Source: Pedobacter changchengzhani
GTDB taxonomy: Bacteria > Bacteroidota > Bacteroidia > Sphingobacteriales > Sphingobacteriaceae
Assembly (NCBI RefSeq): GCF_004354365.1
Contig: NZ_SJCY01000008.1
Coordinates: forward strand, 1 to 64,000
Direction of reading: 5' to 3'
DNA length: 64,000 nucleotides
The notes beneath the pieces were generated by a model, which saw only the letters and a program-made list of their open reading frames with translations, was not told the origin of the DNA and did no database searches. This document shows, piece by piece, positions 35,668 to 44,682 of this stretch. The position numbers were made by a program, and so were the translations under genes. Positions within the stretch are counted from its first letter, which is position 1. Every line of letters starts with the position of its first letter.

Positions 35668-36683
35668 CGAATCCTTCTGTAGCTGTTGTAATTTTAAACT
35701 GGAACGGTAAATCTTTTTTACAACAATTTTTGCCAAGCATTTTGCTTAGCGAGTACGATAATTTACAAATAATTGTTGGCGATAACGCGTCAACCGATGA
35801 TTCTGTTGCTTTTATTACGGAAAATTTCCCTACTGTACAAATACTTTGTAATACAACTAATTACGGTTTTGCAGGTGGCTACAACCAAATTTTAGCCCGG
35901 GTTGAGGCAGATTATTACGTGCTTTTAAATTCGGACGTAGAAGTTACGCCCAATTGGATCAAACCAGTAATTAATTTAATGGAAAGCGATGAACAGATTG
36001 CGGCAGCACAGCCGAAAATAAAATCTTTCAATCAGAAAAGCCAATTTGAATATGCTGGGGCAGCTGGAGGATTTTTAGATCTTTACGCCTTCCCTTTCTG
36101 CCGTGGGCGATTATTTAATGTTTACGAGGAAGACCGCAATCAATATCACGATACCACAGAAGTATTTTGGGCAAGCGGTGCAGCGCTTTTTATTAAAAGC
36201 AAATGTTGGAAAGAAGCAGGCGGTTTAGATGCCGATTTGTTTGCCCACATGGAGGAAATCGACTTGTGCTGGCGTTTAAAAAACCTGAATTATAAAATTA
36301 TGTATTGTGCCGATTCCGAAGTATTTCACGTTGGTGGTGGCACTTTACAAACTGAAAATCCCTTTAAAACCTATCTTAATTTCAGGAATAACCTGATGAT
36401 TATGCAGAAAAATTTGCCTGCCAATGATGCTTATTTTCGCATTGCGATTAGAATGTGTATAGATTTTGTGGCCTGGTGGCACTTTTTGTTAACCGGCAAA
36501 CCAAAATTTACGGTTGCAGTAACTAAAGGTCATTATCATTTCTTAAAAGCACTATTTAAAACTGGCAACAAACGAACTTTATATCAAAAACCTTATTTAC
36601 AACATACAGGAACTTATGCTAACAGCGTGGTTTGGGCATTTTTTGTAAGAAAAATCAAATATTTTTCAGGACTTGGTATTTAA
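35664..36683 (+). CDS. Family 2 glycosyltransferase
   Basis: This 339-residue enzyme has a GT-A fold. The N terminus VAVVILNWNGKSFLQQFL and the nucleotide-sugar motif GDNASTDDSVAF are followed by the DxD-like LLNSDVEVTP (about 94-103), the acceptor region FWASGAALFIKS, and MEEIDLCWRLKN. It resembles rhamnosyl/galactosyl transferases of surface polysaccharide synthesis. The start is TTG at 35664, overlapping the previous stop as TTGA. The N-terminal residues match family members, so no later start is needed. It is in a two-gene unit with the acyltransferase. Confidence 0.92.
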   Translation: MTNPSVAVVILNWNGKSFLQQFLPSILLSEYDNLQIIVGDNASTDDSVAFITENFPTVQILCNTTNYGFAGGYNQILARVEADYYVLLNSDVEVTPNWIKPVINLMESDEQIAAAQPKIKSFNQKSQFEYAGAAGGFLDLYAFPFCRGRLFNVYEEDRNQYHDTTEVFWASGAALFIKSKCWKEAGGLDADLFAHMEEIDLCWRLKNLNYKIMYCADSEVFHVGGGTLQTENPFKTYLNFRNNLMIMQKNLPANDAYFRIAIRMCIDFVAWWHFLLTGKPKFTVAVTKGHYHFLKALFKTGNKRTLYQKPYLQHTGTYANSVVWAFFVRKIKYFSGLGI

Positions 36684-36880
36684 TATTTGCTACAAGGAAA
36701 CGTTTTAAAACGAATCGTTCTCATTTTACAGATTTAACTTTTTACCACAGAAATACAGATTTACACGGAAGTCTTACTTCTTTTGCGCTGTATAACTTCA
36801 TGTATTTCGTTAGGTTAAATATTTCTATTACTACTCCTATTAAAATATATTCAATACCTCGAACCTTGTATGTGGGTTAT

Positions 36881-37300
36881 TTATTTAATTAACAAACTCT
36901 CAATCGCCAACCTATACCCTTTCATTCCGAAACCTGTTAAAACACCTTGGCAGTTTTTACCCGTTAACGATACATGCCTAAATTCTTCGCGGGCGTAAAT
37001 ATTAGAAATATGAACTTCGACTACCGGCGTTTTTATAGCCGCAATAGCATCGGCAATGGCAACCGAAGTATGTGTGTAACCACCTGCATTTAAAATAATT
37101 CCATCATAACTAAAGCCAACCTCATGTAACTTGTTTATAATTTCGCCTTCTACGTTGCTTTGGTAATAATCAATTTCAATAATGGCATACACTTCTTTTA
37201 GTTCCTTTATATAGTCTTCTATGCTTGTATTGCCATAAATTGATGGTTCACGAACGCCTAAAAGATTTAAATTCGGACCGTTTATAATTTGTATTTTCAT
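36881..37300 (-). CDS. aroQ: Type II 3-dehydroquinate dehydratase
   Basis: This 139-residue enzyme dehydrates 3-dehydroquinate in the shikimate pathway and works as a dodecamer. The N-terminal IINGPNLNLLGVREPSIYG contains the catalytic loop residues and tyrosine. Then come NAGGYTHTSVAI and VEVHISNIYAREEFRH with the catalytic histidine. The length is typical. It is divergent from xerD. The 197 bp downstream, up to the glycosyltransferase stop at 36683, hold no gene. Confidence 0.97.
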   Translation of the reverse strand: MKIQIINGPNLNLLGVREPSIYGNTSIEDYIKELKEVYAIIEIDYYQSNVEGEIINKLHEVGFSYDGIILNAGGYTHTSVAIADAIAAIKTPVVEVHISNIYAREEFRHVSLTGKNCQGVLTGFGMKGYRLAIESLLIK

Positions 37301-37392
37301 CTTTCTAAATTATTTTCATTGGTTTTAATATTGATGTTATCAGCTTAAAAAATTGTAACGTTGCAATGTTATAAAAAATCTTAAATAAAATC

Positions 37393-38292
37393 ATGCTTTG
37401 GCAATCATATATTAACGGATTTAAGAGTTATTTAAAATTAGAGCGCTCGCTTTCTGCAAATTCTGTTTACGCATATTTAAGCGATATTGATAAGTTGGCG
37501 CAATATTTCATTTCGATACAGAAACAAGCTAAACTTGAAGACATTGGCATAAGCGATTTAAAACAATTTATTTCTTGGTTAAACGAGCTTGGTATGTTAC
37601 CAAGCACCCAAGCGAGAGTAATTTCTGGCCTCAAAGCATTTTTTAATTATTTACTTTTGGAAGAAGTGATTATTGTTAATCCAGCCGAATTAATTGAAGC
37701 GCCCAAACTTGGCAGAAAACTGCCAGATACACTAAATATTAACGAAATTAATAGCATTATTGATGCTGTTGATGCTTCGAAACCAGAGGGTATGCGCAAT
37801 AAAGCAATTATTGAAGTTTTATACGGTTGTGGATTAAGGGTTAGCGAGTTATGCGAACTTAAAATTTCGAATATTTATACCCAAATAGAATTTATAAAAG
37901 TAATTGGTAAAGGTAATAAAGAGCGATTAATACCCATCGGAACCACGGCTTTAAAGCTTATTAATATTTACTTAAACAAAGTTAGGGTTCATGCCAACAT
38001 TAAAAAAGGAAATGAAGATTTTGTTTTTCTAAACCGTTTTGGCGCTAAACTTTCGCGCATTACCATTTTTAATTTGATCAAAACTTTAGCGGTTGTAACG
38101 GGCTTGAAGAAAACGATTAGTCCGCATACATTGCGCCATTCTTTTGCTACGCACCTGATTGAAGGTGGTGCAGATTTAAGAGCGGTACAAGAAATGCTGG
38201 GCCATTCGAGTATTACCACAACCGAAATTTATACCCATATAGACCGCGATTATTTAAGGGGTGTAATTACGCAGTACCATCCACGATCGTAA
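37393..38292 (+). CDS. xerD: Site-specific tyrosine recombinase XerD/XerC
   Basis: This 299-residue recombinase resolves chromosome dimers at the dif site. The N-terminal core-binding SAM-like domain (about 1-90) is followed by the catalytic domain with Arg in CGLRVSELCELK, HTLRHSFATHLIEGGADLRA (His-x-x-Arg), then GHSSITTTEIYTHID with the second His and the nucleophilic Tyr. The length and lack of flanking mobile genes point to the housekeeping Xer protein rather than an integrase. XerC and XerD cannot be told apart with certainty by eye. Confidence 0.95.
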   Translation: MLWQSYINGFKSYLKLERSLSANSVYAYLSDIDKLAQYFISIQKQAKLEDIGISDLKQFISWLNELGMLPSTQARVISGLKAFFNYLLLEEVIIVNPAELIEAPKLGRKLPDTLNINEINSIIDAVDASKPEGMRNKAIIEVLYGCGLRVSELCELKISNIYTQIEFIKVIGKGNKERLIPIGTTALKLINIYLNKVRVHANIKKGNEDFVFLNRFGAKLSRITIFNLIKTLAVVTGLKKTISPHTLRHSFATHLIEGGADLRAVQEMLGHSSITTTEIYTHIDRDYLRGVITQYHPRS

Positions 38293-38361
38293 AATGAGAT
38301 TTATTTCAATATTTTTTATCAGAGATGCATTTCTATCATCCACCAACAATAGAATTGTAAA

Positions 38362-39657
38362 TTACGATAACCCCTTCTTATTTTTATAGGTCATTTTCGC
38401 CTTCGTGCCCGCACTGTAATTGTAGTTTTTAAGGTTGCTGGCTTTTTTATCGTGAAATGCAGGACCACGTTCTGATGCATCTTCTTCCTCTCCCTTTTTC
38501 TTCTTGGTTTTAGGCGCTGGATCCACAATTTTTAAATCTTCGGGCAGCTCAATCACTTCCATCCGCTCGCCAACGGCTTGCTCAATTTTCTTAACCTCAA
38601 TTAATTCAATATCTGTTGAAAACACTATAGAAACCACTTCTTCGGCCTCTCGTTTAACAATACGCTGAATTAGTGTCTCTTTTTGATCGGGCAATTCTAA
38701 GTGCAACACAATCGGAATACCCTGAATATCTAAATCACCCAAGTTTTCGTTAGCCACAATTAAAACCCTAGCATCTGGGTTGTCTTTAAAATCTTCAATA
38801 TCATCGTAGCCAGCATCATCGAAAAATAAAGAACGGTAAATGCTGATTTCTCCTTCTTTTGTATGATTAAAGTTTTTATAAACCGTTTGCGCCGTTAAGC
38901 GGGTATTTACAAAAATAACAACTTTATCAAAAACCTCTTCATCGTTTAATAACAGCGTTAAAAGGTTAAGCTTGGTTCGAAAATTTGGCACCATGTAAAG
39001 CATTTGTTGATACACTTCGGCTTCCTTTTCGCCAATCTCATCTACCTCAATAGTGGTTGCAGATTCTTTCATAAAAGGCGAAATCATGAGTGTTAATTTC
39101 TCATGCACCAACTCCGTAAAAACAAGGTGTTGCGCTTTATATGCGCTATTTGCCAATTCTACAACGGGCAACTGGAGTCCTTTTTTAATAATTAGTTCGG
39201 CATTATCTACAATAAAAAGTTGAATTTTATTGGTATTTAACGCGAGTTTTAAATACAATGCCCGCGCCCGATCGGGTACGGCGACAATTACATCGCAACC
39301 GTCGGTAATTTCGTTCATTTGCGTATCAACCGCACCACGACTATCGATGCCTAGAATACGAAAAGTTTTATTTTTGTTTAATAATTCAAATTGCGCTAAA
39401 ACAAGATCCACATGCTCGGCATCGGGCACTAAAATTAATGCACGAGGTGCTTCTTCAAACGCATATTTTAGTTTCATTAGCGTAGCAAGCACGTAAGTGG
39501 TGGTTTTTCCAACGCCTTCTGGCCCTACTACTAGCAAATCTTGTCCGCCTAAAATTCTAGACATTGATCGGGTTTGAACTTCCTTTGGTGTTAAAAAACC
39601 TGCATCCGTCATGGAAGCGACAAGTGGTTTACTCAGTTTTAATTTATCTAATGACAC
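38362..39657 (-). CDS. DEAD-box-like protein with degenerate helicase motifs
   Basis: This 431-residue protein has the two-domain layout of DEAD-box RNA helicases, but several motifs are altered. The Q motif (GFLTPKEVQ) is present. Walker A is GPEGVGKT (45-52). Motif II reads DNAE (151-154) rather than DEAD, and motif III reads TEL rather than SAT. Motif IV (VVIFVNTR) is kept. Motif V is weak (NENLGDLDI). Motif VI is QRIVKREAE (331-339) where HRIGRTGR is expected, so the arginine fingers are missing. A basic C-terminal tail (KTKKKKGEE and on) may bind RNA. It is probably not an active helicase. It is convergent with xerD. Confidence 0.85.
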   Translation of the reverse strand: MSLDKLKLSKPLVASMTDAGFLTPKEVQTRSMSRILGGQDLLVVGPEGVGKTTTYVLATLMKLKYAFEEAPRALILVPDAEHVDLVLAQFELLNKNKTFRILGIDSRGAVDTQMNEITDGCDVIVAVPDRARALYLKLALNTNKIQLFIVDNAELIIKKGLQLPVVELANSAYKAQHLVFTELVHEKLTLMISPFMKESATTIEVDEIGEKEAEVYQQMLYMVPNFRTKLNLLTLLLNDEEVFDKVVIFVNTRLTAQTVYKNFNHTKEGEISIYRSLFFDDAGYDDIEDFKDNPDARVLIVANENLGDLDIQGIPIVLHLELPDQKETLIQRIVKREAEEVVSIVFSTDIELIEVKKIEQAVGERMEVIELPEDLKIVDPAPKTKKKKGEEEDASERGPAFHDKKASNLKNYNYSAGTKAKMTYKNKKGLS

Positions 39658-39813
39658 GTTTTCTGCTTTAAAAATTATTTTGCAAATATCTTTAAAATAA
39701 TTGGGTTGTGAGAATGTTATGTTTTATTTGGGGTTTGAGGGTGGCGTGAAACGATTTTGCTTCATGAAACGAAACCTGAGTAGTGTAGGCCAAAATGTAT
39801 CCTATTCGGTTTC

Positions 39814-40008
39814 TTAAATAACTAAAGTTTCATTCAATACTGGTTTAATTTCGATAATTCGGAAATTCTCCTTTTTACGAGTTCTTGCAATAGAATCATC
39901 TTTGCCACCAGAAACGTAGTATTCTACGAAATGTTTAGCATCATCTTCGTTTATTGCTTCTATTTCAACAATGTATTCCCTTGTTAAAGCGATAGTAAAC
40001 TTTTTCAT
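39814..40008 (-). CDS. Small hypothetical protein
   Basis: This 64-residue protein starts MKKFTIALTREYIVEIEAIN and contains EDDAKHFVEYYVSGG, with a basic stretch TRKKENFRI. The pattern YIVEIEA-x-x-EDDA resembles the small DpnD/PcfM-like domain found in Bacteroidota, but I cannot confirm this. It stands alone, between the DEAD-box-like gene and the HNH pair. The reading frame and composition look real. Confidence 0.6.
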   Translation of the reverse strand: MKKFTIALTREYIVEIEAINEDDAKHFVEYYVSGGKDDSIARTRKKENFRIIEIKPVLNETLVI

Positions 40009-40162
40009 TTCGGTATGGATTAATATTTAGTTTTCTCAAAAGATATGGGGCTGACAAACAATATTCTGGAAGCTTGCTTATATACCATTAAATCTGAATG
40101 AATAATCAACATTTGTGTGGGCATAAGCGGCCTGGGATTTTCGCTTTAATCCTTTACGTAAA

Positions 40163-40930
40163 TTACTTACGAAAGATATTTTGATAGTGAAAATCTAGAA
40201 AATGTTGAGATGGTAGAAATTTATCTGGTAGAGTGATAGTTTGGTTTTCATATTTAAGAAATAAATCTGAAACAGCATTTTCTTTAGAATAATCTTTAAA
40301 ATAATCAGATATTTTGATTTTAAAGTCTGGTGTAATAGTTATAAAACCTCTATCAAATGCCTTATCGTGAATAGAGTTCAAGCATAGTCCATTATGAGGA
40401 TTTAACCTATTTGCCTTGTCTTTTTTCCAAGGGACAATGTGACTTGCTACTAAGAAGTCAGGGATAGATAAGCCCGTAATACAACATTTTTGATTATACG
40501 AAGCAAGAATTGTGCTTCTGAAAAAAGATTGATTAACTCTAACTCTAATTAGTGTTTCTCTTTCCGTTCCTTGTGGAAAATATTCTACATCGAAGTCAAC
40601 TATTTCTTCGATGGCTTTATTTTGAAATTGCGCAATAAGTAATTCACTCTCATAAGCCAATTTTTCCCAGTTTCCATTAAACTCGTTCCAAATTGTTTCA
40701 TCAAGTTTGCTTCCATTACCTAAGCCGACTATACCTTGTTTTTTTAATTCTGGATCTAGACGACCGAAATTACCAACTTTCATATTCAACGCAGATGGAC
40801 TTCGACCAATTATGTTTGCATATTTGATGATTGTCGAATTAGTTTTACTACTACTTTTGAATGGAATTTTACAATAAACATTAAAAGCAACAATTGTTTG
40901 CTCTCTAGTCCAATCACTAATTTTCGACAT
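40163..40930 (-). CDS. HNH endonuclease
   Basis: This 255-residue predicted nuclease has an HNH_2-type domain in the C-terminal half: CCITGLSIPDFLVASHIVPW, then NPHNGLCLNSIHDKAFDRG (about residues 150-200) with the H-N-H residues. The N-terminal half begins SDWTREQTIVAFNVYCKI and contains GRSPSALNMKVGNF, a likely helix-turn-helix DNA-binding part. Such proteins occur as stand-alone restriction-type enzymes. No methyltransferase is adjacent. Its start overlaps the preceding gene by 14 nt, so the two are translationally coupled. The defence role is an inference. Confidence 0.85.
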   Translation of the reverse strand: MSKISDWTREQTIVAFNVYCKIPFKSSSKTNSTIIKYANIIGRSPSALNMKVGNFGRLDPELKKQGIVGLGNGSKLDETIWNEFNGNWEKLAYESELLIAQFQNKAIEEIVDFDVEYFPQGTERETLIRVRVNQSFFRSTILASYNQKCCITGLSIPDFLVASHIVPWKKDKANRLNPHNGLCLNSIHDKAFDRGFITITPDFKIKISDYFKDYSKENAVSDLFLKYENQTITLPDKFLPSQHFLDFHYQNIFRK

Positions 40931-41276
40931 GTTCAGTTATTATAATTTTATCATTTAGAATAAGGGAGTAAAAATTCTGAAAAGCTTCATCCTTGAGTTC
41001 CTTTTCTTTTATCTTTATTAATTCTACTATTTCTCTATCTGACAATGCGCCCAAAGATTCAGTAAAATCTGCTTTATCATTTTCATTTGTAAATTCATCG
41101 TCTAAAAGCTTGTACAAATCATCCAATTGGGTTACTCTATCATCAGACTGATAATTTTTTAAAAACCATACTAGAAAATCTTCAAGATCATTATCGATAT
41201 TAGGAAGTTCGGTAATATCAGTATTTCTTAAAAAACCTCCAGGATGCTCCCGATATCTAAAATAAATTTTCTTCAT
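40917..41276 (-). CDS. Hypothetical partner of the HNH nuclease
   Basis: This 119-residue acidic protein begins MKKIYFRYREHPGGFLRN and contains LEDFLVWFLKNYQSDD and KADFTESLGALSDREIVELI. I do not recognise a family. Its 3' end overlaps the HNH gene by 14 nt on the same strand, implying one transcript and a related job, perhaps control of the nuclease. No signal peptide or membrane segment is present. Confidence 0.7.
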   Translation of the reverse strand: MKKIYFRYREHPGGFLRNTDITELPNIDNDLEDFLVWFLKNYQSDDRVTQLDDLYKLLDDEFTNENDKADFTESLGALSDREIVELIKIKEKELKDEAFQNFYSLILNDKIIITEHVEN

Positions 41277-41501
41277 TACACGATTTTGTTGGTTTGGATT
41301 TGTTTTGAATCGTGTACTAAAATACTAAAAATATTAGAATTAGATTGCTTCTTATTTGAATAGATATTAACATTATTTTTAGAGAGAAGGTTTTAACCTC
41401 TTTCATAGCTGGTATTATATGTTGGTAAGAAATCAATTAAATCCTCCCCCCCTTTTTACACCAACTTGACCTCCAAAAACAAATCTCTCCCAAATAAACC
41501 C

Positions 41502-41509
41502 TACTTTTG
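41502..41509 (+). promoter_or_regulatory. -7 box TACTTTTG for mnmA
   Basis: This exact TAnnTTTG match lies 17 nt before the mnmA ATG. TTG at 41466 is too far upstream to be a good -33 element. Confidence 0.5.
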
Positions 41510-41526
41510 CAAACAATAGCATAAAA

Positions 41527-42618
41527 ATGAGTAAACACGGTAGAATTCTGGTAGCCATGAGTGGCGGGGTTGATAGTTCGGTAGCAGCGGTGATGTTGCA
41601 CGAGCAGGGTTATGAGGTTATTGGTTTAACCATGAAAACTTGGGATTATGCCACTTCTGGCGGAAGCAGTAAGGAAACTGGCTGTTGCTCGCTCGATAGT
41701 ATTAATGATGCCCGTACACTTGCCGTAAACTATGGTTTTCCACATTATATTTTAGATATCCGCGATGAATTTGGCGACTATGTAATCGATAATTTTGTTG
41801 ATGAATATCTTGCTGGTAGAACACCAAACCCATGTGTTTTATGTAATACACACATTAAATGGGAAGCTTTATTAAAACGAGCCAACAAATTAGATTGTGA
41901 GTTTATCGCTACTGGGCATTATGCAAATATTCGTGCGCAAGACAGCGGTAGATATGTAATTTCGAAAGGGAAAGACGAAAATAAAGATCAATCGTACGTG
42001 CTTTGGGGTGTTTCGCAAGAGAATTTATCGAGAACGAAATTCCCATTAGGGAGTTTCGCAAAAGCCGATATAAGACAAATGGCTTTAGATATGGGTCAAG
42101 AAGAATTGGCTAAAAAATCTGAAAGCTACGAGATTTGCTTCGTTCCTGATAATGATTATAGAGCATTTTTAAAACACAAAGTAGAAGATTTAGAAGACCG
42201 CGTTGCTGGTGGAAATTTCATTTTAAGCAACGGCATGGTGGTTGGTCAACATAAAGGTTATCCATTTTACACCATTGGTCAGCGTAAAGGTTTGGGCATT
42301 GCTTTTGGCGAGCCTATGTTTGTAACCCAAATTTTGCCCGAAAGTAATACTGTTGTTTTAGGTAAAGCCGATGAATTGGAACGTAAAGAAGCAATGGTGC
42401 GAAACATTAATTTGGTAAAATACGCCAATATTAACGAGCCAATGGGTGATGTAATTACCAAAATCCGTTATAAAGATGCAGGCATGTTAAGTACAATTGC
42501 ACAGGAGAAAGATAGAATGCGGGTGGTTTTCGATCATAACGTATCTGCAATTGCGCCAGGTCAATCTGCTGTATTTTACGAGGGAAATGACTTGTTGGGC
42601 GGTGGATTTTTAGTTTAA
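41527..42618 (+). CDS. mnmA: tRNA-specific 2-thiouridylase MnmA
   Basis: This 363-residue enzyme adds sulfur to U34 of Lys, Glu and Gln tRNAs. The PP-loop is AMSGGVDSSVAA (near residue 9-20). The two catalytic cysteines are in NPCVLCN (about 100) and YEICFVPD (about 200), and the C-terminal beta-barrel includes FYTIGQRKGLGI. The length is normal. The start follows a -7 box, and a clear terminator follows the stop. Confidence 0.97.
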   Translation: MSKHGRILVAMSGGVDSSVAAVMLHEQGYEVIGLTMKTWDYATSGGSSKETGCCSLDSINDARTLAVNYGFPHYILDIRDEFGDYVIDNFVDEYLAGRTPNPCVLCNTHIKWEALLKRANKLDCEFIATGHYANIRAQDSGRYVISKGKDENKDQSYVLWGVSQENLSRTKFPLGSFAKADIRQMALDMGQEELAKKSESYEICFVPDNDYRAFLKHKVEDLEDRVAGGNFILSNGMVVGQHKGYPFYTIGQRKGLGIAFGEPMFVTQILPESNTVVLGKADELERKEAMVRNINLVKYANINEPMGDVITKIRYKDAGMLSTIAQEKDRMRVVFDHNVSAIAPGQSAVFYEGNDLLGGGFLV

Positions 42619-42639
42619 ATAAATACCTTAATTTATATT

Positions 42640-42675
42640 AAAAACCTTTGTTGATTTTTCGGCAAAGGTTTTTTT
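42640..42675 (+). terminator. Intrinsic terminator after mnmA
   Basis: AAAAACCTTTG pairs with CAAAGGTTTTT over 11 bp with a 12-nt loop, followed by T residues. Confidence 0.85.
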
Positions 42676-42827
42676 ATGCGATCGATTTTTTACTTCGGCA
42701 ATTTTTTTTGCCTCATACTTAAAGCTTTAAAATCAAAATAATGTCATTTTTTTTATTTTAAATTTCTTTCTTTATCTTCGTTAATCATTCCTATAGTTAA
42801 AACTGCCAACAAACTAAATTTAATTAT

Positions 42828-43535
42828 ATGGAAACCTCAAAAATTTCAAAATTCAGTGCTGAGTTTATCGGCACACTCGTATTGGTGCTAATGGGTTGCG
42901 GTAGTGCTGTAATTGCTGGTGCAAATGGTACAACAGGCGTAGGTATTTTAGGTATCGCTTTTGCGTTTGGGCTATCGGTTATTGCCATGGCTTATGCAAT
43001 CGGACACATTTCAGGTTGCCACATTAATCCTGCAATATCTATTGGTATGGTTGTGGCTGGCCGAATGAAAGCTTCAGAAGCAGCGTATTATATTGTTGCA
43101 CAAATTTTAGGTGCAATAGCTGGTGCTTTTATATTGCTACAAATTGCATCGGGCAAACCCGAATACTCTTTGGCTACAAATGGGTTGGGCCAAAATGGTT
43201 TCGATGCACTTTCTCCACAGCATTACAGCCTGCAAGCGGGTATCATTGCCGAAGTGGTATTAACATTTATCTTCTTGTTGGTAATTTTCGGTTCCACATC
43301 TACCAAAAACATTAATGGTGGTTTTGCAGGTTTGGCAATTGGTTTAAGTTTAGTGCTTATTCACATTGTTGGTATTCCGGTAACAGGCGTTTCAGTAAAT
43401 CCAGCTAGAAGTATCGGTCCTGCTTTATTGGTAGGCGGCCAAGCACTGAGCCAAGTGTGGATGTTTATTGTTGCACCAATAGTTGGCGCTATATTAAGTG
43501 CCATAGTTTGGAGAACAGTTTTAGAAAAAAACTAA
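42828..43535 (+). CDS. aqpZ: Aquaporin Z-type water channel
   Basis: This 235-residue inner-membrane channel has six helices and the two NPA boxes HINPAIS (about residue 65) and VNPARS (about 190). The residues around the second box (TGVSVNPARSIGPAL) and the short loops favour the water-selective AqpZ type over glycerol facilitators. It is a single gene. A bidirectional terminator separates it from the convergent glutathione peroxidase gene. Confidence 0.95.
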   Translation: METSKISKFSAEFIGTLVLVLMGCGSAVIAGANGTTGVGILGIAFAFGLSVIAMAYAIGHISGCHINPAISIGMVVAGRMKASEAAYYIVAQILGAIAGAFILLQIASGKPEYSLATNGLGQNGFDALSPQHYSLQAGIIAEVVLTFIFLLVIFGSTSTKNINGGFAGLAIGLSLVLIHIVGIPVTGVSVNPARSIGPALLVGGQALSQVWMFIVAPIVGAILSAIVWRTVLEKN

Positions 43536-43543
43536 GTCAAAAA

Positions 43544-43577
43544 AAAAGGTGTAGAGCCTAAAACCCTACACCTTTTT
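43544..43577. terminator. Bidirectional terminator between aqpZ and the peroxidase gene
   Basis: AAAAAGGTGTAG pairs with CTACACCTTTTT over 12 bp with an 11-nt loop, and A and T runs lie on both sides. Confidence 0.85.
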
Positions 43578-43597
43578 ACCTTAAACCTTCTACCCTT

Positions 43598-44113
43598 CTA
43601 AAGGTTTTTTAAAATTGCCTCATCCATCGGTTTAGTTTTCGAACGGAAACGATGTACCAACTCTCCTTTTTCATTAATTAAGAATTTCTCAAAATTCCAC
43701 TTAATATCACCTTGCTCTTCGGTATTGGTTTGTGTAGTTAAATATTTAAACAGCGGACTAATATCACTCCCCATTACACTGCTTTTTTGTGCCAACATAA
43801 AAGTAACATTATATTTTCCTGTACAAAACTTTTTAATTTCGGCATCGGTAGAAAATTCTTGTCCGCCAAAATTACCTTCGGGGAAACCAATTACAACTAA
43901 CTTTTTACCATATTGTTTATGTAATTTCTCTAAATCTTCATATTGCGGTGTATAACCACACATTGATGCTGTATTTACAATAAGAATTTTTTTGCCTTTA
44001 AATTGCGATAGTTTAACTTCTTTACCATCGATGGTTTTGAAACTGAAATCGTAAACATTTTTTGGTGGGTTTGGCGCCAAAAAGCTTAGTAGAATTAAAA
44101 TTGTGTTAATCAT
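43598..44113 (-). CDS. Glutathione peroxidase-family thiol peroxidase
   Basis: This 171-residue protein has the GPx fold. The peroxidatic Cys52 is in NTASMCGYTPQYEDL, followed by FPEGNFGGQE with the conserved Gln, and IKWNFEKFLINEKGELVHRF with the Trp and Asn of the active site. Selenocysteine is not used. The hydrophobic N terminus (about 13 residues, ending FLAPNPP) may be a short signal peptide or anchor, which would place it outside the cytosol. Most bacterial relatives use thioredoxin rather than glutathione. Confidence 0.92.
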   Translation of the reverse strand: MINTILILLSFLAPNPPKNVYDFSFKTIDGKEVKLSQFKGKKILIVNTASMCGYTPQYEDLEKLHKQYGKKLVVIGFPEGNFGGQEFSTDAEIKKFCTGKYNVTFMLAQKSSVMGSDISPLFKYLTTQTNTEEQGDIKWNFEKFLINEKGELVHRFRSKTKPMDEAILKNL

Positions 44114-44252
44114 AGTTCTTGTTTTTTTTAATAATATACGAATATATATACAAAGGGGTTTTTGTTTAGTAAGGTAATTGTAAAATGTTGTAAAATGGTG
44201 GATTTTAGAAAGGATTAAGGTTTTGGAAATGGACGTTTGAAGCTTTTCAAAA

Positions 44253-44638
44253 ACACCAGTCCAGCTTTCCCTACAAGCACAATGAAAAATTGTGGCTTTT
44301 CGTACAAATCGCCCGCCTGCCTCGAGCTGGGGTTTAAAAACATTGGAAACTGCAAATATTGAATGGCAAGGTTATGTGAGCACACTTTCACACACTTTGC
44401 GTTTTTCCCGCTTGCCTGTCCGGCACGCAGGCGTAGGTGGGAATCTTAAAGCAATAAATATGTTTTTCTTCCGCATTAGGATTCCCACTTTCGCGGGAAC
44501 GACGATCGCCCCATACAAATTCACTAGAAATAGCATCTTCAATTATTTGCTGGTTAGGAAATGTTTTCCTGACTTTCCGAACTGAGGATTTAAAATCCTC
44601 TACTCAAAAATCTGGATTTCAAATCCAGACCAACTCAA
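44253..44638. repeat. Long direct repeat, copy A
   Basis: It runs from ACACCAG to CCAACTCAA and is about 386 bp. Internal palindromes include GAGGATT-TAA-AATCCTC, TCTGGATTT-C-AAATCCAGA and CACAAT-GAAAA-ATTGTG. The segment GCTTGCCTGTCCGGCA resembles intergenic repeats seen elsewhere in this phylum. Confidence 0.85.
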
Positions 44639-44682
44639 GGTTCTCTTTAAGTTTGAAAATGAAAGTGTAGGGCATTTCGGTT

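Noticed and set aside
36632-36892. 86-codon ORF after the glycosyltransferase
   Set aside because: It overlaps the glycosyltransferase end out of frame, and most of it is AT-rich intergenic DNA. No ribosome binding context or family match is seen.
44292-44585. 97-codon ORF before topA
   Set aside because: It lies in copy A of a duplicated palindromic repeat, the equivalent frame is not kept in copy B, and the translation looks like no protein.
44581-44640. Palindromic segment GAGGATTTAAAATCCTC...TCTGGATTTCAAATCCAGA as a tRNA
   Set aside because: There is no cloverleaf, no T-loop GTTCGA and no acceptor stem; it is part of the duplicated repeat.
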